A stretch of 8,321 nt of DNA, from contig DATCHW010000120.1 of assembly GCA_036508135.1 (NCBI GenBank), positions 1 through 8,321 of the forward strand, in the 5' to 3' direction. The position numbers were made by a program, and so were the translations under genes. The DNA is from DATCHW01 sp036508135 (GTDB taxonomy: Bacteria; Bacteroidota; Ignavibacteria; Tepidaquicellales; Tepidaquicellaceae). The notes under the pieces were generated by a model. That model saw only the letters and a program-made list of their open reading frames with translations. It searched no databases and was not told the origin of the DNA. This document shows, in pieces, positions 5,214 through 8,321 of the stretch; position 1 is the stretch's first letter; each line of letters begins with the position of its first letter.

Positions 5214-6105
5214 AATATTTTTCCATTTGATTTAACTAACAAGTCTCTCATGCTTTAGATTTTATACTCAATTGAGAATCAAAAAGACGCAGCTATTTTA
5301 GTTCACTGTGTGGCCTAGATGTTCAGCTTTAAAGCTCTTTTCCTTCCTTCCTGCAAACCTGCCTTTGTAATACTCCAGGCTCCACAGTGAGAACTGGCTT
5401 AATCTAAGGATCACCAAGGTAAAAGTATAGTAGTTCCTTAGTATTTTGCCTACCCCAAAGTACGAAAGTCTATTAGACGGGCTTAGAATCAGAGGCTATA
5501 TTGCAGACCTGGATTCTGCAGAACTCTTTAAAAAGAACATTAAGTTTGAAATCTGACTTTGCAGCAAAGCATCTTAACTTCATCCGGACTTCAACCGCTA
5601 AAAAATAGCAGTTCTCTTAATAGGACAATCCTTTAAATGATCTATCCTTTTTGTATCTCTAATGTGTTGGATTTTGGCTAGAATAGAATACTTTTTAGGC
5701 ATTCGTGTTACTTAGAATTATAATAATGCGTGAATAAAATAAATCTGGAAAATTCTAGTCTAAAAGTCATGAATTTATATATCCTGCTAAAAAATCAACC
5801 CTAAACAGAACAAGAACGCATTCTGTCAAGTGATGTCATAAGATAACGTTTTTATTGTCTGCTATACGTTTCGTAATGTTTTTATGCATTTGGTGCCCCA
5901 CTCATCGATAGGTAAAATATGTGTTCTTAAAATTTGTTTTTCATTGATGTCGATTTTAAAAAATGCATATCATAGTCTCTGGAATGAATTTTTACTGATT
6001 CACATAGCTCTAATCAGCCAGTATCGAAAATTTTCTTCGAGTAAACAAAATTGGATAAAACACTAATTCAAGATTTCCAGTAGTAAGCTCAAAATGTGTG
6101 TTTAC
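5214..6105. other. Gene desert, first part
   Basis: No intact gene is supported. The most protein-like piece is the short frame at 5434-5556 (listed separately). Its upstream flank (about 5290-5430) is less AT-rich than the rest and may be degraded coding sequence, but stop codons interrupt every frame. A 60-codon + frame at 5884-6066 has no SD sequence and a composition typical of random AT-rich DNA. Confidence 0.4.
5434..5556 (+). pseudogene. Possible coding fossil (40 codons, unidentified)
   Basis: After two adjacent TAG codons (5428-5433) the frame reads LPTPKYESLLDGLRIRGYIA, followed by DLDSAELFKK and ending at TGA 5554-5556. The charge pattern and a helix-like Leu/Lys/Glu distribution look protein-like, unlike its surroundings. 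There is no start codon or SD, and no family is recognised. It may be the remnant of a larger decayed gene covering about 5300-5560. Confidence 0.3.
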
Positions 6106-6219
6106 ATTGCAATATTTTGGCGTAGCCTTCAATATTTCTTATTACAGGACCACACAAGATATGCTTCTATTGCAATATTTCAGCGTAATCTCCAATGTTT
6201 TTTATTTGTAGGACCACAT
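6106..6219. repeat. Diverged direct repeat, two about 50-bp copies at 63-bp spacing
   Basis: Copy 1 (6106-6155) and copy 2 (6169-6219) both begin ATTGCAATATTT. They share GCGTA, a CAAT-centred middle and a TAxTT stretch, and both end AGGACCACA. Overall identity is roughly 75% with one small gap. There is no coding capacity and no other copy in the window. Confidence 0.65.
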
Positions 6220-6333
6220 TAATTCAAATTATCCTTTTAAGAATTCCCCATTCTATGAGCCTTTTTTCTATATCCCTCATTTCGTAATCTGTAAAAGAAA
6301 GGTTCTAATAATGCTTAAAAAATAAAATGGAAC
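6220..6333. other. Non-coding AT-rich spacer
   Basis: I see no gene or structured element in this short stretch. Confidence 0.3.
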
Positions 6334-6446
6334 ATAGCTACATAATAATAAAAGGTAGCTTTTTTGGAAGAATATGTTAGTAATTTGCCTGGAAAATTAG
6401 CCAAAAATCAAAGAAATAGCTACGTTTTATGTATAAATGTAGCTAT
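6334..6446. repeat. 113-bp unit bounded by nested palindromic ends (ATAGCTAC...GTAGCTAT)
   Basis: The left end (6334-6360) contains ATAGCTAC and GTAGCT, forming a stem followed by six Ts. The right end (6416-6446) contains ATAGCTAC and GTAGCTAT, an 8-bp stem with a 15-nt loop. The reverse complement of the right end matches the left end over about 30 bases (shared ATAGCTACAT, ATAAAA, GTAGCT), so the ends are also inverted copies of each other. This resembles a miniature palindromic element. The flanks share only a low-complexity AAAAAATA, so no target duplication is claimed. Confidence 0.5.
6336..6365 (+). terminator. Hairpin followed by a T run (terminator-like)
   Basis: AGCTAC (6336-6341) pairs with GTAGCT (6355-6360) and is followed by a run of six Ts (6360-6365). 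No gene ends nearby on the + strand, so this may simply be the palindromic end of the 113-bp element. Archaeal terminators depend mainly on T runs, so its function is uncertain. Confidence 0.25.
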
Positions 6447-6688
6447 CAAAAAATAGGGGGAAAAATAAAAAAGGCAACAATAACTTTTAAACGTTATTTT
6501 AGGATTAAAAGACTTTAAATCTGAATATTTTGAAGGATTGTGTAGAAAATAGGCAACAAATTGTCTATTGCTGATGGCGAAAAACAGAGAAGTTAGGGTA
6601 ATCCAAATTACTCATGGATGATTAAGCTCATTGTGAAATCCAAAACGCCCAACCCTAAAGGATTAAAGTCTTTTACGAATCAGTACTT
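6447..6688. other. Non-coding spacer with a 13-bp inverted repeat
   Basis: TAAAAGACTTTAA at 6506-6518 is the exact reverse complement of TTAAAGTCTTTTA at 6663-6675. A second pair, TTAGGGT (6593-6599) and ACCCTAA (6652-6658), and the hairpin AATAAC/GTTATT (6479-6498) are also present. No gene is seen. The stretch lies directly downstream of the inhibitor gene on the minus strand and may include its 3' end. Confidence 0.4.
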
Positions 6689-7045
6689 TTAGATCACGTT
6701 AAGCGTGATACTGAAGCTTTTAATCAGTACCTTTTTCTGTGGTCGCTGATATTTCCCGGTGATCGCCTGCTTGCCAGTCTTGACAGCTTGGAATTTCAAT
6801 TCGCGGGTTCCTGTAGCTCCCAACGAGCAACTCTTTGACGGAATTAGCTTTTCAGAAAACTTATCAAGCCCATCTGAATATGCCACAGACCAAGTGTATC
6901 CGGTTTTCGGATTTTCGTTTAACGTTACCTTATATATATCTCCCTTGTGGATTGTGGTCTCTTTCGCAGTTTTGGAGGCAGTTACAGGCACACAAAGCAT
7001 TAATATCAGCAATAAAAGACACATCATTTTCATTGAGTTTCTCAT
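6689..7045 (-). CDS. Secreted chagasin-like (MEROPS I42) cysteine-protease inhibitor
   Basis: The product has 118 residues. The family inhibits papain-like (C1) cysteine peptidases through three loops, all visible here. Loop 1 is NPKTGYTW at residues 45-52 (family NPTTGY). Loop 2 is GATGT at 76-80, within GATGTRELKF (family GxxGT). Loop 3 is YQRPQ at 99-103 (family RPW), so the usual Trp is replaced by Gln. Residues 1-23 form a signal peptide ending PVTA before SKTAKE, so the inhibitor acts outside the cell. The length is usual for a single-domain member. The start is the ATG at 7043-7045, preceded on the minus strand by GGGG about 9 bases away. No protease gene is in the window, and the nearest gene upstream is over 400 bp away, so the gene is probably transcribed alone. 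A hairpin (ATCACG/CGTGAT, 6693-6709) covers its last codons. Confidence 0.88.
   Translation of the reverse strand: MRNSMKMMCLLLLILMLCVPVTASKTAKETTIHKGDIYKVTLNENPKTGYTWSVAYSDGLDKFSEKLIPSKSCSLGATGTRELKFQAVKTGKQAITGKYQRPQKKVLIKSFSITLNVI
6693..6709 (-). repeat. 6-bp stem hairpin at the 3' end of the inhibitor gene
   Basis: ATCACG and CGTGAT are separated by five bases and lie within the final codons, up to the stop. On the minus strand no T run follows, so it is a weak terminator candidate. Confidence 0.3.
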
Positions 7046-7505
7046 TTCATTTACCCCACTTTACATTCTCACAATCCAACATATTAAAATTTTTGACACT
7101 CAGAATATAGTGCTAAAAGTATATTCAATATCATATTCAAGACTTACTTGAAAAAAAGGTACCAAAAAAGAAAAAAGCATTTAAGCCAATGAAAATACTC
7201 GATTTTTAATATCTTGAGAAGTCTAACATCCTGCTATTTTCCTTTTTGTCCCTATATATATGGTTATAGCCTTACGTGGCTTTGTGGATCTGATTTTGGA
7301 TTCTGCAAGTTGACTCCCTTTGGAAAGTATAAAAAAAACTGTGGGTATACGTTGCACATAGATAACCTAAAGGTGTGTGCCACTCAAGGTATACCCTTGC
7401 TGTATTCATTACGTGAATACACTATACTCATCTAAATTAAAACTGTTAATTTCATATATCTATTTAGTATGTGATTTAATTTGTCAAAAATCAATAACTG
7501 TATAT
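7046..7505. other. Intergenic region between the inhibitor and Cys-rich genes
   Basis: It holds the inhibitor gene's upstream region (TATA-like runs on the minus strand near 7080-7093 and 7115-7128) and the 3' region of the Cys-rich gene. A 73-codon + frame starting at TTG 7214 has no SD and an odd Cys/aromatic composition, so it is not called. Inverted repeats are listed separately. Confidence 0.4.
7343..7420. repeat. Paired dyads downstream of the Cys-rich gene
   Basis: GGGTATAC (7343-7350) and GTATACCC (7389-7396) are exact reverse complements. GTATTCA (7402-7408) and TGAATAC (7414-7420) form a tight 7-bp hairpin with a 5-nt loop. On the minus strand both lie 85-165 bases after the stop of the Cys-rich gene and could fold in its 3' untranslated region. 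Confidence 0.4.
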
Positions 7506-7868
7506 CTAGGCAGTGCATCCACCAGCAGAGCATCCGCAACTTTTGGATTCACAGCTGTGGTATTTGCTGTGACAGCTCTTCAAGTCACAAGATTTGCAGG
7601 TGTGTCCAGCGGCAGCACAAGAGCTGCATGCGTGTCCACTCTTCGAGTCACAAGATTTGCAGGTGTGTCCAGCGGCAGCACAAGAGCTGCATGCGTGTCC
7701 ACTAGCAGTACAAGAGCTGCATGCATTTACATGATTGCAAGAGCTACATGTTTTTGTTGGACTTGCGCCACATGCACTTACTGCACCAGCCGTTAACGAT
7801 ACTACAAAAAAGACTGTTAGCAAAATAGCCATTACCTTTTTTACTCCACTAAACTGTTGTTTTAACAT
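7506..7868 (-). CDS. Secreted cysteine-rich CxxC-repeat protein (function unknown, possibly metal-binding)
   Basis: The product has 120 residues. Residues 1-32 form a signal peptide, basic then hydrophobic, ending GAVSA before Cys33; VSAC also resembles a lipobox, so a lipoprotein is possible. The mature part has 18 Cys in 88 residues. They form CxxC pairs (CSSC or CKSC) at 41-44, 50-53, 60-63, 70-73, 81-84 and 91-94, spaced 5-7 residues apart, with GH before many of them. The tail carries C99, C106, C111, C113 and C118. Two 21-residue units (57-77 and 78-98) are almost identical. Regular CxxC pairs with His suggest binding of Zn, Cu or Fe-S, as in metallothionein-like proteins; disulfide cross-linking outside the cell is the alternative. 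I recognise no named family. The start codon ATG 7866-7868 has GGAG 8 bases upstream. The stop is TAG, followed by TGA five codons later. Two 30-bp repeats upstream suggest regulation. Confidence 0.85.
   Translation of the reverse strand: MLKQQFSGVKKVMAILLTVFFVVSLTAGAVSACGASPTKTCSSCNHVNACSSCTASGHACSSCAAAGHTCKSCDSKSGHACSSCAAAGHTCKSCDLKSCHSKYHSCESKSCGCSAGGCTA
7575..7700 (-). repeat. 63-bp tandem coding repeat (21 residues x 2) in the Cys-rich gene
   Basis: 7575-7637 and 7638-7700 match at 61 of 63 bases. Each encodes GHACSSCAAAGHTCKSCDxKS with x = Ser or Leu. The near identity indicates a recent duplication and possible copy-number variation. Confidence 0.9.
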
Positions 7869-7874
7869 TTACTT

Positions 7875-7882
7875 CACTCCTT
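7875..7882 (-). promoter_or_regulatory. Shine-Dalgarno sequence of the Cys-rich gene
   Basis: On the minus strand AAGGAGTG ends six bases before the ATG at 7868, with its GGAG core 8 bases away. It is the clearest SD in the window and suggests efficient translation. Confidence 0.75.
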
Positions 7883-7886
7883 CTTA

Positions 7887-7946
7887 TTGTTCAAATTAAT
7901 ATAATTCGGGGGGTATTTGTTTAAATTAACACAATTTGGGGGGTTT
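7887..7946 (-). promoter_or_regulatory. Two tandem 30-bp direct repeats upstream of the Cys-rich gene (candidate operator or promoter)
   Basis: 7887-7916 and 7917-7946 match at 25 of 30 bases. On the minus strand each has a C6 run followed by an AATT-centred AT block (AATT-N5-AATT) ending in AACAA. A period of 30 bp is about three helical turns, so bound proteins would lie on one face of the DNA. The AT blocks could also contain the TATA box; one near 7921-7930 sits about 55 bases before the ATG. Regulatory function is inferred. Confidence 0.55.
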
Positions 7947-8241
7947 TTGTTTGTCGATTCACTTTTTTCGCGCCAAATGAACTACGAACTCAGTTCAATT
8001 GCGTAAATTCAACTTTTTTATAATTATCTTGTTGGCTATCTGCAAATTAACGGTTCTGAAATTAATTTGATTATAGATAAGTTTACTTTTTTGAATATGC
8101 AAAGAATTATAAAATTTAAATTAAAAATAAATTTCATTTTGAATTTAATTAAATAAATAAACCCCATAATGCTTTATGAAACTTTATTAATGTATTATTA
8201 AGTTTAAACTCTTTGAAAGTACCTTTTCGCAAAAGGAAATT
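7947..8241. other. AT-rich intergenic region
   Basis: No gene is supported. Small dyads are present: GAACT-c-AGTTC at 7986-7996 and CCTTTT-cgc-AAAAGG at 8222-8236. TATA-like runs occur around 8190-8210, facing the possible frame that begins at 8242. Confidence 0.4.
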
Positions 8242-8321
8242 ATGATCCAAGCGACAATATATGCTTTAGAAGTCTTGCCCCCCTTTTCTGAAGTATTTTT
8301 GTCTCTTTATAGTTCTCTTTG
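8242..8321 (+). CDS. Possible 5' end of a gene running off the window (unidentified)
   Basis: An open frame starts at ATG 8242 and stays open to the window edge. It reads MIQATIYALEVLPPFSEVFL and continues for six more whole codons. AAGGAAA lies just before it as a weak SD, and a TATA-like run (about 8190-8210) is correctly placed. The N-terminus looks protein-like, but 26 codons are too few to identify a family or exclude chance. Confidence 0.3.
   Translation, partial: MIQATIYALEVLPPFSEVFLSLYSSL

Noticed and set aside
5884..6066. 60-codon plus-strand frame
   Set aside because: There is no SD, the composition is that of random AT-rich sequence and no motif is visible.
6106..6219. CRISPR array
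   Set aside because: There are only two copies, they are diverged and 63 bp apart, with no uniform spacers and no cas genes.
6759..7151. Plus-strand frames over the inhibitor gene (6759-7151, 6835-7110)
   Set aside because: They are antisense to a gene with clear I42 motifs.
7214..7435. 73-codon frame starting at TTG
   Set aside because: It has no SD, an odd Cys/Tyr/Phe composition, and lies over dyads in the 3' region of the Cys-rich gene.
7575..7700. CRISPR-like repeat
   Set aside because: The units are directly abutting, in frame and coding, with no spacers.
7377..7796. Plus-strand frames over the Cys-rich gene (7377-7796, 7481-7705)
   Set aside because: They are repetitive antisense translations of the 63-bp repeat. 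The minus strand has the signal peptide and the SD.

Overview
The window looks like chromosomal DNA from a methanogenic archaeon of the genus Methanosarcina or a close relative. The best support is the secreted PKD protein: its N-terminal module, followed by PKD repeats, is a layout I associate with the large Methanosarcina surface-protein families. Other hints are AT-rich, very long intergenic stretches, a TTG and a GTG start that are each preceded by a Shine-Dalgarno (SD) sequence, a chagasin-type inhibitor and a YdjM-like membrane hydrolase. No rRNA, tRNA or CRISPR array was seen, and no intact transposase gene.

Layout. 1-313 is non-coding. 314-1693 (+) encodes a Ser/Lys/Glu-rich, repeat-built surface protein with a membrane segment at each end; a 17-bp minisatellite follows. 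2213-3370 (-) is a secreted two-PKD protein, and a broken third PKD domain lies just past its stop codon beside a perfect 23-bp tandem repeat. 3371-4617 is non-coding apart from an unidentified 55-codon open frame (4199-4366) and two short mobile-like elements. The better one (4434-4608) is a 175-bp MITE-like element with 26-bp terminal inverted repeats and a perfect 8-bp target duplication, inserted directly against the next gene's start. That gene, a YdjM/PF04307-type membrane hydrolase (4618-5213, +), is broken by an 8-bp tandem duplication and also carries an in-frame TAG where the family has Trp. 5214-6688 is a 1.5-kb gene desert with dyads, diverged repeats and a short coding-like fragment. 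6689-7045 (-) is a secreted chagasin-like (I42) cysteine-protease inhibitor. 7506-7868 (-) is a secreted, extremely Cys-rich 120-residue protein whose upstream region carries two 30-bp direct repeats. A possible partial reading frame starts at 8242 (+) and leaves the window.

How it fits together. Four of the recognisable genes encode exported or surface proteins and the fifth a membrane protein. They are separated by hundreds of bases on alternating strands, so no operon is evident. The common themes are cell-envelope function and ongoing sequence turnover: tandem duplications inside three genes, a domain fossil, a frameshifted gene and inserted short elements. I see no multi-gene defence or biosynthetic system. 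The least familiar items are the Cys-rich exported protein with its tandem upstream sites, and the MITE-like insertion that appears to supply a TATA-like box and an SD-like sequence to a decaying gene.
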